Shown: positions 1 to 8,138, counted from the first letter of the stretch. The stretch: DNA of 35,443 bases from an uncultured Prevotella sp. (GCA_905202125.1 CAJKQX010000019.1:1-35443), one strand, 5' to 3'. The notes: a model not told the origin generated them from the letters alone. Made by a program: numbers and translations.

Positions 1-153
1 AAACGAAAAAAAGATTTTTTTCAGTTTGGCATTGCCGAGCCGCATCCTGTCTTATGAAAAGATAGTGAAAGGTGAGCGCAATGACAAACGAAAAAAGATT
101 TTTTTTCAGTTTGACATTGCCGAGCCGCCTCCTGTCTTATACAAATATAGTGA
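1..153. repeat. 85-bp-period tandem direct repeat, two copies
   Basis: Positions 1-68 and 86-153 are near-identical. Each has an A-run, a T-run, CAGTTTG(G/A)CATTGCCGAGCCGC, TCCTGTCTTAT and ATAGTGA. The period is 85 bp, so the frame shifts between copies and the repeat is not a protein repeat. The A-run and T-run could pair as a small hairpin. Further copies may lie left of the window. Function unknown. Confidence 0.75.
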
Positions 154-736
154 ATGATTGTCAGATTGATAAAGCGGTTCATCCGGATTTTGGAGTGATG
201 AATCTGATTATTTCAGACATCTCATAAGCGCGCCTGCAAATCCAAATTTTTAACATTTCGTTTTTTGCAGGATTTACTTCCATTTTAGAAAGACACGATG
301 CCGAAAAACGGGGAAAATGACTTTAGGAAACGTGAAAAACCGTCCGATTTTACGATTTTTATACACTTGATTTGCGAAAGGGGCCCTTCCGGAGTGCAAA
401 AGGAACCCTTTCGGGAGGCGAAAGGGCCCCTTTCGGAACCCGATTTGGGCACTTTTTGGAGGCATTTTCGGTGTTTTTCAATGTTTTTTGAGGCCTTCGG
501 AAATACATATATCTCGTATCTGTTTGACGCACAAGTATTTATGTAAATGTCAAAAATCTGGCGTATTTCGGTCGGGCAACCATCCCGGTCTGAAATATCG
601 CAAAAATGGGACGAATTTTTAACAGTTACCCCCTGAGATAGTTGCGTATTCTTAATTATCTCCCCTATTTCGGAGGTTCACAAAATGGGTTAATTACTTA
701 AATTGCGGACGAACCATATTTTTTTTTACAGAATGT
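154..736. other. Intergenic region without a supported gene
   Basis: No credible gene is present. The one longer open frame (298-546) runs through the repeat block at 374-483 and has low-complexity composition. Apart from that block I see a weak hairpin near 567-598 and AT-rich sequence leading to the tatA promoter. Confidence 0.6.
374..483. repeat. 22-bp phased near-palindromic repeat, copy A
   Basis: Units start at 374, 396 and 418, exactly 22 bp apart. Each follows GC(G/A)AAAGG(G/A)..CC(C/T)TT. The third contains the perfect palindrome CGAAAGGGCCCCTTTCG. Degenerate units continue in phase at 440 and 462. The same element occurs at 16747-16856 and 30742-30829. All three lie in long gene-free regions before plus-strand genes. 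The 22-bp spacing is about two turns of DNA helix, which would suit binding sites on one face. That role is inference. Confidence 0.8.
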
Positions 737-768
737 TTTGGCTAATTGATTTTAAATGCGTAATTTTG
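737..768 (+). promoter_or_regulatory. Bacteroidetes-type promoter of tatA
   Basis: TTTG (737-740) is followed after 20 nt by TAATTTTG (761-768). This is an exact match to the -33/-7 pattern of the Bacteroidetes primary sigma factor. It would start transcription about 65 nt before the tatA ATG and could drive the tatAC-oxidoreductase-DUF1080 train. Confidence 0.7.
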
Positions 769-841
769 TGGAAACAAAAAAGTGTTTGCTTTAAACATTG
801 CGCATTAACCGAATATTGAACGAAAGAATAAATTTATTATT

Positions 842-1066
842 ATGACAACAACATTATTGTTTCTGGGCCCTATCGGCACACCCGAACTCATCATAATATG
901 CCTTGTGGTGCTCCTGCTCTTTGGCGGTAAGAAGATACCCGAGCTCATGAAGGGTCTGGGTAAAGGCGTGAAGAATTTCAAGGATGGAGTGAACGGCATC
1001 GAAAAAGAAATAAACAAGGATCTGGACATCGACTCGGACAAGAGTTCATCGTGCGAGGATAAATAA
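842..1066 (+). CDS. tatA: Sec-independent protein translocase subunit TatA
   Basis: A 74-residue protein with the TatA/MttA layout. A short periplasmic N-terminus is followed by one hydrophobic helix (about residues 14-27), a hinge FGGKKIPEL, and an amphipathic helix with GLGKGVKNFKDG. The C-terminal tail is acidic and disordered. TatA oligomers form the membrane passage for folded proteins with twin-arginine signals. No TatB is nearby, and Bacteroidetes commonly run a two-component TatA/TatC system. The start follows AATTTATTATT and a clear promoter. tatC follows after 11 bp. A likely client, the Tat-signal oxidoreductase at 3080, lies about 2 kb downstream. Confidence 0.93.
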   Translation: MTTTLLFLGPIGTPELIIICLVVLLLFGGKKIPELMKGLGKGVKNFKDGVNGIEKEINKDLDIDSDKSSSCEDK

Positions 1067-1077
1067 GGCATTGCATC

Positions 1078-1878
1078 ATGTCAGAAAGGGAAGAAATGAC
1101 ATTTTGGGACCATCTCGAGGCCCTCAGATGGATGCTGGTAAGAATCATCAGCGCCCTGATGGTGTTTGTGGTCGCCGGCTTCGCGTTCATTCCTTATCTG
1201 TTCAACAACGTGGTGATGGCTCCGAGCCGCAACGATTTCTTTTTCTATCGTTTTCTGTCCAAGGTGGCCGCAGCCTCCAATATGGTGCCCGATTCGCTCA
1301 ATCAGCCGTTTCATGTGGACATCATCAACATCAAGTTGTCGTCGCAGTTTTTCCTGCACATGTCCCTGTCGCTATGGTTGGCACTGCTCATAACGTTTCC
1401 TTACATTGTCTACGAGATTTGGAAATTCGTGTGCCCCGCGCTCTATGACAACGAGCGCAACAGCGTACGGTTCACCTTCCTCTTTGGCACCGTGATGTTC
1501 TTCGTGGGATGCGTGGTGGGCTATTCGGTGGTGTTCCCGCTGACACTGCGCTTTCTGTACACCTATCAGATAAGCCCCGACATCACCAACCAGCTGTCGC
1601 TCGACTCCTATATGAACAATTTCCTCATGCTCATATTCATGATGGGCATAGTGTTTGAGCTTCCGCTCATATCGATGCTCATGTCCAAGATAGGATTCCT
1701 CGACCGCTCGTTCTTCTCCCGATATCGCAGACATGCGGTGGTGGTATGTCTCGTCATGGCGGCCGTTATCACTCCTTCGGCCGACCCGTTCACGCTCTTC
1801 GCGGTGTTCCTGCCGATGTACGTGCTGTGGGAGTTGAGCTATTTTCTTGTGCGAAAAGCACCAAAAGAAACTGAATAA
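1078..1878 (+). CDS. tatC: Sec-independent protein translocase subunit TatC
   Basis: 266 residues, close to the family's usual 240-260. TatC is the polytopic inner-membrane receptor for twin-arginine signal peptides. The cytoplasmic N-terminus carries TFWDHLEALRWMLVR, matching the conserved HLxELRxR segment. The first-loop motif YEIWKFVCPALYDNER matches the conserved Y-x-x-W-x-F-x-x-P-A-L-Y-x-x-E-R signature. About six membrane segments are visible. The gene is 11 bp behind tatA, and the next oxidoreductase starts 38 bp after its stop with no terminator, so the downstream genes are probably co-transcribed. Confidence 0.95.
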   Translation: MSEREEMTFWDHLEALRWMLVRIISALMVFVVAGFAFIPYLFNNVVMAPSRNDFFFYRFLSKVAAASNMVPDSLNQPFHVDIINIKLSSQFFLHMSLSLWLALLITFPYIVYEIWKFVCPALYDNERNSVRFTFLFGTVMFFVGCVVGYSVVFPLTLRFLYTYQISPDITNQLSLDSYMNNFLMLIFMMGIVFELPLISMLMSKIGFLDRSFFSRYRRHAVVVCLVMAAVITPSADPFTLFAVFLPMYVLWELSYFLVRKAPKETE

Positions 1879-1916
1879 TAATTGTCTTCAGACAAAAAAG
1901 AACAGATATAATCTAA

Positions 1917-2996
1917 ATGAACAGAATAAAAGTCGGATTAATAGGATTTGGACGCATGGGATGCATGTATCTGCGCGCGTTTCAGGCAAACGACAGATAT
2001 GATGTGACTTATATATGCGATGTGGACGCCGAGGCTCGCGAGATGGCCGCAAAACTATCACCCGGATCAGCGATTGTGGCCGATGAGGACATAATATTCG
2101 GTGACCCCGATGTGCAGGTGGTGGCCCTGTGCACATTGGCCAATATGCGTAAGGAACAGGTGGACAAGGCCGTCAGCCACGGCAAGCACATCCTCTCGGA
2201 AAAGCCTATCGCCGATACTATGGAACGGGAGTGGGCCGCCGTGAATGCCGTCGAAGGTTCGGACGTGTTGTCCACGGTCAATCTTTATCTGCGCAACTCG
2301 TGGTACCACAAGGCGATAAAGCGTTTCATAGATGAGGGAGAGATAGGCGAACTGGCCATAATACGTGTCTGCCACATGACGCCGGGACTCGCTCCGGGCG
2401 AAGGACATGAGTATGAGGGACCGGCGTTCCACGATTGCGGCATGCACTATGTGGACATCGCCAGATGGTATGCAGGCTCCGAATACAAGACATGGCATGC
2501 TCAGGGCATGCGCATGTGGAGCTATGAGGAACCCTGGTGGGTGCAGTGTCACGGCACGTTCGACAACGGCGTGGTGTTTGACATCACTCAGGGATTTGTC
2601 TACGGACAACTGTCCAAAGACCAGACCCACAACTCATATATCGACATCATCGGCACGAAGGGCATTGTGCGAATGCACCACGATTTCAAGACAGCGGTGG
2701 TCGACATGCGCGGAGTCAATCGTACCGAACTGATAGAAAAGCCCTACGGGGGCAAGAACATCGATGTGATGTGCAGTCTCTTTGCCGACAGTATCAACAA
2801 CGGTAAGCTCGATGGGGAACTGCCTACGTTTCGCGACTCGGCCATAGCGTCAGAGTATGCCTGGCGATTCCTTCAGGACAGCAAGTCTCACGAGTTGCCT
2901 GCCATCGGAACACTCGACACCCTGAAGCAGATACACCATCGTCGCAGCACGATGAAGGACGGATATGGACTGCTGGGCAAGAACAAGTGGGCGTGA
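1917..2996 (+). CDS. Gfo/Idh/MocA-family NAD(P)-dependent sugar oxidoreductase (cytosolic)
   Basis: 359 residues with no signal peptide. The N-terminal Rossmann fold has GFGRMG at residues 10-15. EKP, whose Lys is the usual catalytic residue, lies at 95-97. The C-terminal domain has FHDCGMHYVD, giving the family's D-x3-H pair at about 173/177. Such enzymes oxidise or reduce ring hydroxyls of sugars or inositols with bound NAD(P). It sits 38 bp after tatC and 83 bp before the Tat-exported homologue, so a role in reducing or recycling the 3-keto sugar made outside the cytoplasm is a reasonable inference. The exact substrate cannot be read from the sequence. Confidence 0.88.
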   Translation: MNRIKVGLIGFGRMGCMYLRAFQANDRYDVTYICDVDAEAREMAAKLSPGSAIVADEDIIFGDPDVQVVALCTLANMRKEQVDKAVSHGKHILSEKPIADTMEREWAAVNAVEGSDVLSTVNLYLRNSWYHKAIKRFIDEGEIGELAIIRVCHMTPGLAPGEGHEYEGPAFHDCGMHYVDIARWYAGSEYKTWHAQGMRMWSYEEPWWVQCHGTFDNGVVFDITQGFVYGQLSKDQTHNSYIDIIGTKGIVRMHHDFKTAVVDMRGVNRTELIEKPYGGKNIDVMCSLFADSINNGKLDGELPTFRDSAIASEYAWRFLQDSKSHELPAIGTLDTLKQIHHRRSTMKDGYGLLGKNKWA

Positions 2997-3079
2997 GGCA
3001 AGCATCGTGCACTACCTTTATTATAATAACATCGGATTCACAAAATCATCAACTTAATAAATAACTAAAATAAACAATT

Positions 3080-4555
3080 ATGTCGAACATTTCAAGAAGA
3101 GATTTTCTAAAGACAGGAGCAGCCGCCATCGCCGGCTTCACTATCGCTCCGAGTTCTATCTTGGGCAAGAGCCACGGTCATAGAGCTCCGTCGGATAAAC
3201 TGAATATTGCCGTCGTAGGTATCGGCGGTATGGGTCATGCCAATATCAATGCCGTGAAGGGAACGGAGAACATCGTCGCTCTGTGCGATGTCAACTGGCA
3301 GTATGCCAAAGGCGTTTTCGACGAGTTTCCCAATGCCAAGAGATATTGGGACTATCGCAAGATGTATGAGGAAATGAACAAATCCATCGATGCCGTGATA
3401 TGCGCCACGGCCGATCATACACACGCCATCATCACTGCAGATGCCATGACTCTGGGCAAGCATGTGTACTGCCAGAAACCTCTGACACACTCCGTATACG
3501 AGTCGCGTCTGCTCACCCGTCTGGCCAAAAGCACCGGCGTGGCCACCTCGATGGGTAACCAGGGATCATCATGGGACGGCACACAGACCGTCTGCGACTG
3601 GATATGGAACGGCGAGATAGGCGAGGTGACAAAGGTGGAATGTGCCACCGACCGTCCTATATGGCCGCAGGGACTCAACGCTCCCGAAAAAGAAGACCCC
3701 ATACCGAGCACACTCAACTGGGACCTCTTCACCGGTCCGGCCAAGCTTCTGCCATACAGCGCTATCTATCAGCCGTGGAACTGGCGCGGATGGTGGAACT
3801 ATGGTACAGGCGCTCTCGGCGACATGGCATGTCATATATTGCACCAGCCGTTCAAGGCCCTCAAATTGGGCTACCCCACAAAGGTAGAAGGCTCGTCCAC
3901 ATTGCTGCTCAACGCGTGTGCGCCACAGGCACAGCACGTCAAGATGATATTCCCCGCACGCGACAATCTGGCTAAGGTTGCCATGCCCGAGGTGGAGGTT
4001 CACTGGTATGACGGTGGCATGATGCCCGACCGCCCGAAAGGATTCCCGCAGGGCAAAGAGCTCATGCAGTCGGGTGGTGGATTGACCATCTTCCACGGCA
4101 CAAAGGACACTCTGATCTGCGGTTGCTACGGTCAGGACCCGTGGTTGCTCTCAGGTCGCAAGCCCAACGCGCCTCAGGTGGCACGTCGCGTGAAGGTTTC
4201 TCATGAGATGGACTGGGTACGCGCTTGCAAGGAAAGCAAGGCCAACCGCACTCCCACCAACTCCGACTTCTCGGAGGCAGGTCCGTTCAACGAGATGGTT
4301 GTGATGGGTGTGCTGGCCGTTCGTCTGCAAGGTCTGCACAAGACATTGGAGTGGGATGGCGAGAACATGCGCTTCACCAATATCGGCGACAACGAGACCA
4401 TCCGCACCGTCATCAAGGATGGATTCACCATTCATGACGGACACCCGTCGTTCAACAAGACATGGACCGATCCGGTCAATGCCAAAGCATACGCTGCCGA
4501 GCTCATCAAGCACACCTATCGTGACGGATGGAAATTGCCGGCAATGCCTTACTGA
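3080..4555 (+). CDS. Tat-exported Gfo/Idh/MocA-family oxidoreductase
   Basis: 491 residues. The N-terminus has a textbook twin-arginine signal: SRRDFLK at residues 5-11, then a mildly hydrophobic stretch to about 29. Tat export lets the protein cross folded with its nucleotide cofactor. The Rossmann motif GIGGMG is at 47-52. The usual EKP appears as CQKP (Gln132, Lys134), a variant I associate with exported members of this family. GDMACH at 247-252 sits in the C-terminal domain. By analogy with a Bacteroides thetaiotaomicron cluster it probably oxidises glycosides at C3 in the periplasm. It follows tatAC and precedes DUF1080 partners by 36 bp. Substrate unknown. Confidence 0.9.
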   Translation: MSNISRRDFLKTGAAAIAGFTIAPSSILGKSHGHRAPSDKLNIAVVGIGGMGHANINAVKGTENIVALCDVNWQYAKGVFDEFPNAKRYWDYRKMYEEMNKSIDAVICATADHTHAIITADAMTLGKHVYCQKPLTHSVYESRLLTRLAKSTGVATSMGNQGSSWDGTQTVCDWIWNGEIGEVTKVECATDRPIWPQGLNAPEKEDPIPSTLNWDLFTGPAKLLPYSAIYQPWNWRGWWNYGTGALGDMACHILHQPFKALKLGYPTKVEGSSTLLLNACAPQAQHVKMIFPARDNLAKVAMPEVEVHWYDGGMMPDRPKGFPQGKELMQSGGGLTIFHGTKDTLICGCYGQDPWLLSGRKPNAPQVARRVKVSHEMDWVRACKESKANRTPTNSDFSEAGPFNEMVVMGVLAVRLQGLHKTLEWDGENMRFTNIGDNETIRTVIKDGFTIHDGHPSFNKTWTDPVNAKAYAAELIKHTYRDGWKLPAMPY

Positions 4556-4591
4556 TTCCGTAAACAAGTATTATCGTAAACCGAAAAGATT

Positions 4592-5410
4592 ATGAAAACA
4601 ATAGCATATTCATTGGCTTGTATGGCTTTTGCGGGTGCAGCGGTGTCGTGCTCGAGTGTGAAGAGCGTGACGGAAGTGGCTGTATCGAATGTACCCAACG
4701 TCATAGAAGACAATCCGGTAAGGCTTCATGTGGATGACGAGGGCTTCATCAACATCTTTGACGGTTCGTCTCTCCGCGGATGGCGCGGCTACGGCAAGGA
4801 CCATGTGCCGGCCGGATGGGCAATAGAGGACGGCAGTCTGAGATTCTCGCGCGGCTCGAGAGAGGGCGGTGATATCATCTTCGCTCATAAGTTCAAGAAT
4901 TTCATCCTCGAACTGGAATGGAAGGTATCGAAAGGTGCCAACTCCGGTATCTTCTATCTGGCACAGGAAGCCTACGGCACCAACAAGGAAGGACAGCGCT
5001 ATCTGGAGCCCATCTACGTGTCGGCACCCGAGTATCAAGTGCTCGACAATGAGAACCATCCCGATGCCAAATTGGGCAAGAACAACAACCGCAAGTCGGC
5101 TTCTCTCTACGATATGATACCCGCCGAACCGCAGAACCAGAATCCTTACGGCGAGTGGAACAAGACCCGTATCGTCGTGAAAAACGGCAAGGTGGAGCAC
5201 TGGCAGAACGACGTGAAGGTGCTGGAATACAAGTTGTGGACACCCGAATGGACAGCCCTGCTCCAGGACAGCAAGTTCAGCGAGAAGGCATGGCCCTCCG
5301 CTTTCAAACTGCTTGACAACTGCGGCGGCGACAATCATGAAGGATTCATCGGCTTTCAGGACCACGGCGACGACGTGTGGTTCCGCAATATCCGTGTGAA
5401 GGAGCTTTAA
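4592..5410 (+). CDS. DUF1080 (3-keto-glycoside hydrolase/lyase-like) lipoprotein 1
   Basis: 272 residues. The N-terminus is a lipoprotein signal with the acylated Cys at about residue 20 (AAVSC), followed by SSVKS. The absence of acidic residues after the Cys argues against surface export, so a periplasm-facing anchor is likely. The mature part is one DUF1080 (PF06439) beta-sandwich with IFDGSSLRGWRGYG, NSGIFYLAQ, EYQVLDN, SLYDMIPAEPQN and GFQDHGDDVWFRNIRVK. The family cleaves 3-keto-glycosides made by Gfo/Idh/MocA enzymes, which fits the gene directly upstream. It is a close paralogue of the next gene (34 bp downstream), suggesting local duplication. Confidence 0.88.
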   Translation: MKTIAYSLACMAFAGAAVSCSSVKSVTEVAVSNVPNVIEDNPVRLHVDDEGFINIFDGSSLRGWRGYGKDHVPAGWAIEDGSLRFSRGSREGGDIIFAHKFKNFILELEWKVSKGANSGIFYLAQEAYGTNKEGQRYLEPIYVSAPEYQVLDNENHPDAKLGKNNNRKSASLYDMIPAEPQNQNPYGEWNKTRIVVKNGKVEHWQNDVKVLEYKLWTPEWTALLQDSKFSEKAWPSAFKLLDNCGGDNHEGFIGFQDHGDDVWFRNIRVKEL

Positions 5411-5444
5411 TCATTGTAATTCAAAAACAACAAGGAGAATCAAT

Positions 5445-6338
5445 ATGAAACACATATCATTAGCATTTGCTGCATCGCTGTTGTTGCTGGCTTCGTGTGG
5501 CAACAAGGCGGGAAAGTGTAATTGTAACTGTTCTTGCCCCGGATGTACTTGTCAAAAGAGCGCAGACGCCGACAAGAAAGCCGCACCGGAGTATCAGGTG
5601 GCCGACAGACAGAATGTCGATGTGGCCTCTCTGCCTGTCGACAAGGACGGATACATCGTGCTGTTCGACGGCAAGACGCTCAAGGGATGGCGCGGCTACG
5701 GCATGGACGAGGCTCCCAAGAGCTGGACAGTGGAAGACGGCGCCATCAAACTGAAAGGTTCCGGCACCGGCGAGGCACAGGTTGAGGGCGGCGGCGATCT
5801 CATCTTCGCAGCCAAATTCAAGAATTTCGAGCTCGAGCTGGAGTATAAGATCTCAGAGGGAGGAAACTCCGGTATCTTCTATCTGGCACAGGAGGTGACC
5901 ACCAAAGAGAACGGCAAGGACGTATATCTCCCCATCTGGCAGTCGGCTTCCGAGTATCAGGTGCTCGACAACGCCAAACATCCCGATGCCAAGCTCGGTG
6001 TGGACGGCAACCGTCAGGCAGCCTCTCTGTATGACATGATACCTGCCAAGCCGCAGAACGCCAAACCCGCCGGCGAGTGGAACAAGGCCAAGATCATGGT
6101 CTACAAAGGCACCGTCATCCACGGACAGAATGGCGCCAACGTGGTGGAATATCACCTCTGGACTCCGAAATGGACCGAGATGCTTCAGGCGAGCAAGTTC
6201 AAGGAGGGTGGCGAATTCCCCATTGCATACGAACTTCTCAACAATATGGGTGGCAAGAATCATGAAGGATACATCGGTCTGCAGGACCACGGCGACGACG
6301 TGTCCTATCGTAATATCCGTATCAAAGTGTTGGAATAA
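5445..6338 (+). CDS. DUF1080 (3-keto-glycoside hydrolase/lyase-like) lipoprotein 2 with Cys-rich tether
   Basis: 297 residues. The lipoprotein signal ends LLLLASC with Cys18 as the lipid site. Right after it comes a run with six more cysteines (Cys 25, 27, 29, 31, 34, 36; pattern CNCNCSCPGCTC), unusual for a periplasmic lipoprotein. A Lys/Asp-rich linker leads into a single DUF1080 domain with VLFDGKTLKGWRGYG, GNSGIFYLAQ, SEYQVLDN, SLYDMIPAKPQN, PAGEWN and GLQDHGDD. It is most similar to the preceding gene, with the main extra being the Cys-rich segment. A strong terminator follows, ending the first part of the cluster. Confidence 0.88.
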   Translation: MKHISLAFAASLLLLASCGNKAGKCNCNCSCPGCTCQKSADADKKAAPEYQVADRQNVDVASLPVDKDGYIVLFDGKTLKGWRGYGMDEAPKSWTVEDGAIKLKGSGTGEAQVEGGGDLIFAAKFKNFELELEYKISEGGNSGIFYLAQEVTTKENGKDVYLPIWQSASEYQVLDNAKHPDAKLGVDGNRQAASLYDMIPAKPQNAKPAGEWNKAKIMVYKGTVIHGQNGANVVEYHLWTPKWTEMLQASKFKEGGEFPIAYELLNNMGGKNHEGYIGLQDHGDDVSYRNIRIKVLE

Positions 6339-6366
6339 TCATTTTATGATATGATATGACCTATAA

Positions 6367-6415
6367 AACTGTCTGCCGTTACGCATCTCAGTGTGTAATG
6401 TGCGGACAGTTTTTT
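6367..6415 (+). terminator. Intrinsic terminator after the second DUF1080 gene
   Basis: AACTGTC (6367-6373) pairs with GACAGTT (6405-6411). Inner pairing continues through TTACGCA and TGTGTAA, and the stem is followed by six T at 6410-6415. It separates the upstream train from the isomerase-DUF1080 pair, which must rely on read-through or its own weak promoter (TATATTTC at 6418-6425 is one base off TAnnTTTG). Confidence 0.85.
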
Positions 6416-6443
6416 GCTATATTTCTTAATAAAACATGAGATT

Positions 6444-7361
6444 ATGAAATTCAATTTATGTCTTTCGGCCTTGATGGCGCTTACTCTTGCCATGCCCGCA
6501 AATGTGTCGGCTGCCGGAAAATTGAAACCTAAGAAAGAAATATCCGTACAACTTTATTCGGTGAGAAGCATCCTTGATGGTGTCAACCAAGACGGCAATG
6601 CAGAGGCCAAATACATCGATATCCTCCACAAACTGGCCTCTATGGGCTACACATCGGTGGAAGCCGCCAACTACGACCAGGGTCGCGGCACTTTCTACGG
6701 GCGCACTCCCGCGCAGTTCAAGAGTGATGTGGAGAAGGCCGGCATGCGTGTGCTCTCTTCGCACACGGGCCACGGTCTGAGCAGTGAGGAACTGGCTTCG
6801 GGCGATTTCACGCCCTCGCTGAACTGGTGGCGCAAGTGCATCGCCGACCACAAGGCCGCCGGAATGAAATACATCGTATGTCCGTGGATGGATGTGCCCA
6901 AGACTCTCAAGGACCTCGCCACCTACTGCCGATACTACAACGAGGTGGGCCGCATGTGCAAGGCCGAAGGTATGGCGTTCGGATATCACAACCATGCCCA
7001 CGAGTTTCAGGATGTGGAGGGCAAGAAGATGTACGATTTCATGCTCGAGAACACCGACCCCGACCTCGTGCTCTTTGAAATGGACCTCTACTGGGCCGTT
7101 CGCGGACAGGTGAGCCCTGTGGACTATTTCAACTGCTATCCGGGACGTTTCAAACTCTTCCACGTCAAGGACGACAAGGAGATAGGCCAAAGCGGCATGG
7201 TGGGATTCGATGCCATATTCCGCAATGCTGACAAAGCAGGACTCGAAAACGCCATCATCGAGGTGGAACAATATTCGATGCCGGTGGAGGAGAGTGTGAA
7301 GGTCAGCATCGACTATCTGCTCGAATCATCGTTCGTAAAGAAGACTTACAACAAGAAATAA
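6444..7361 (+). CDS. Secreted sugar phosphate isomerase/epimerase-like TIM-barrel protein
   Basis: 305 residues from the ATG at 6444. An in-frame TTG at 6414 lies in the upstream terminator and is rejected. Residues 1-23 form a signal peptide ending VSAA. The rest is an AP-endonuclease-2-type TIM barrel (PF01261) with YHNHAHEF at 181-188, FEMD at 211-214, FHVKDD at 239-244 and IIEVEQ near 271-276, which supply the usual His/Asp/Glu metal ligands. Family members isomerise, epimerise or hydrate keto sugars. In this cluster it probably processes the 3-keto sugar or its dehydrated product in the periplasm. The next gene starts 15 bp later. Confidence 0.85.
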   Translation: MKFNLCLSALMALTLAMPANVSAAGKLKPKKEISVQLYSVRSILDGVNQDGNAEAKYIDILHKLASMGYTSVEAANYDQGRGTFYGRTPAQFKSDVEKAGMRVLSSHTGHGLSSEELASGDFTPSLNWWRKCIADHKAAGMKYIVCPWMDVPKTLKDLATYCRYYNEVGRMCKAEGMAFGYHNHAHEFQDVEGKKMYDFMLENTDPDLVLFEMDLYWAVRGQVSPVDYFNCYPGRFKLFHVKDDKEIGQSGMVGFDAIFRNADKAGLENAIIEVEQYSMPVEESVKVSIDYLLESSFVKKTYNKK

Positions 7362-7376
7362 ATTCATATCACGGTT

Positions 7377-8138
7377 ATGAAACATAAATTTTATATCACA
7401 CTGCCATTGATGTTGGCAGCAGCCGCCACCTCATTGGCACAGAACAATATGACGCCCGAGATGTCGGAGTTTTACACACCGGCGCCTCCCGTGGTCACAT
7501 CGGGCACCACCATGAATGGCGGTGGTTTCACAGCCCCGTCGGATGCCATCGTGCTCTTCGACGGCAAGGACCTCTCGGCGTGGCAGAACACGCAGGGCGG
7601 CCCGGCAGAATGGAAGGTCGGCAACGGCGTGATGACTGTGGACAAAAGTAAGGGCGACATACGCACAAAGGCCGAGTTTGAGAGTTTCCAGCTTCATATC
7701 GAATGGTGCATACCTCGCAACATCAGCGGCGAAGGACAGGCACGCGGCAACAGCGGCGTCTATCTGCAGGGCATGTACGAGATACAGGTGCTCGACAATT
7801 ATGAGAACAAGACTTACGTCAACGGTCAGGCCGGCAGTATCTACAAGCAGAGCGCTCCGCTGGCCAACGCCATGCGCAAGCCCGGCGAGTGGAATGTGTA
7901 CGACATAATATACACCGCGCCCGTGTTCAAGGCCGATGGCACGTATCGTTCACATCCTTACGTCACGGTGATACACAACGGCGTTGTGGTGCAAAACCAC
8001 ACCATGATACTCGGCACCACCGAGTACATTGGATTCCCGCAGGTGCGTCCTCATGGCGCCGGACCGATACTCCTGCAGAGTCATGGCGACCCCAGCGAGC
8101 CCATCAGCTACCGCAATATCTGGATTCGTCCGTTGTGA
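7377..8138 (+). CDS. Secreted DUF1080 (3-keto-glycoside hydrolase/lyase-like) protein 3
   Basis: 253 residues. A cleavable signal peptide (about residues 1-21, ending SLAQ) lacks a lipobox Cys, so this member should be soluble in the periplasm or exported, unlike the two lipoproteins upstream. The DUF1080 domain shows IVLFDGKDLSAWQ, NSGVYLQGMYEIQVLDN, PGEWNVYDI and LQSHGDPSEPISYRNIWIRPL. It is clearly diverged from paralogues 1 and 2, which suggests a different aglycone or reaction step. The 15-bp gap after the isomerase indicates one transcript. The 3' side is a convergent intergenic region shared with recO. Confidence 0.87.
   Translation: MKHKFYITLPLMLAAAATSLAQNNMTPEMSEFYTPAPPVVTSGTTMNGGGFTAPSDAIVLFDGKDLSAWQNTQGGPAEWKVGNGVMTVDKSKGDIRTKAEFESFQLHIEWCIPRNISGEGQARGNSGVYLQGMYEIQVLDNYENKTYVNGQAGSIYKQSAPLANAMRKPGEWNVYDIIYTAPVFKADGTYRSHPYVTVIHNGVVVQNHTMILGTTEYIGFPQVRPHGAGPILLQSHGDPSEPISYRNIWIRPL

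Noticed and set aside
81..227. 48-codon frame starting ATG in the 85-bp repeat
   Set aside because: The repeat period is not a multiple of three and the first copy is in another frame, so coding constraint is unlikely.
374..483. CRISPR array interpretation of the 22-bp repeats
   Set aside because: Units are contiguous with no unique spacers of 30-40 bp, and no cas genes are present.
298..546. 82-codon plus-strand frame
   Set aside because: It runs through the 22-bp repeat block, and its residues simply translate the repeat. No family, no promoter.
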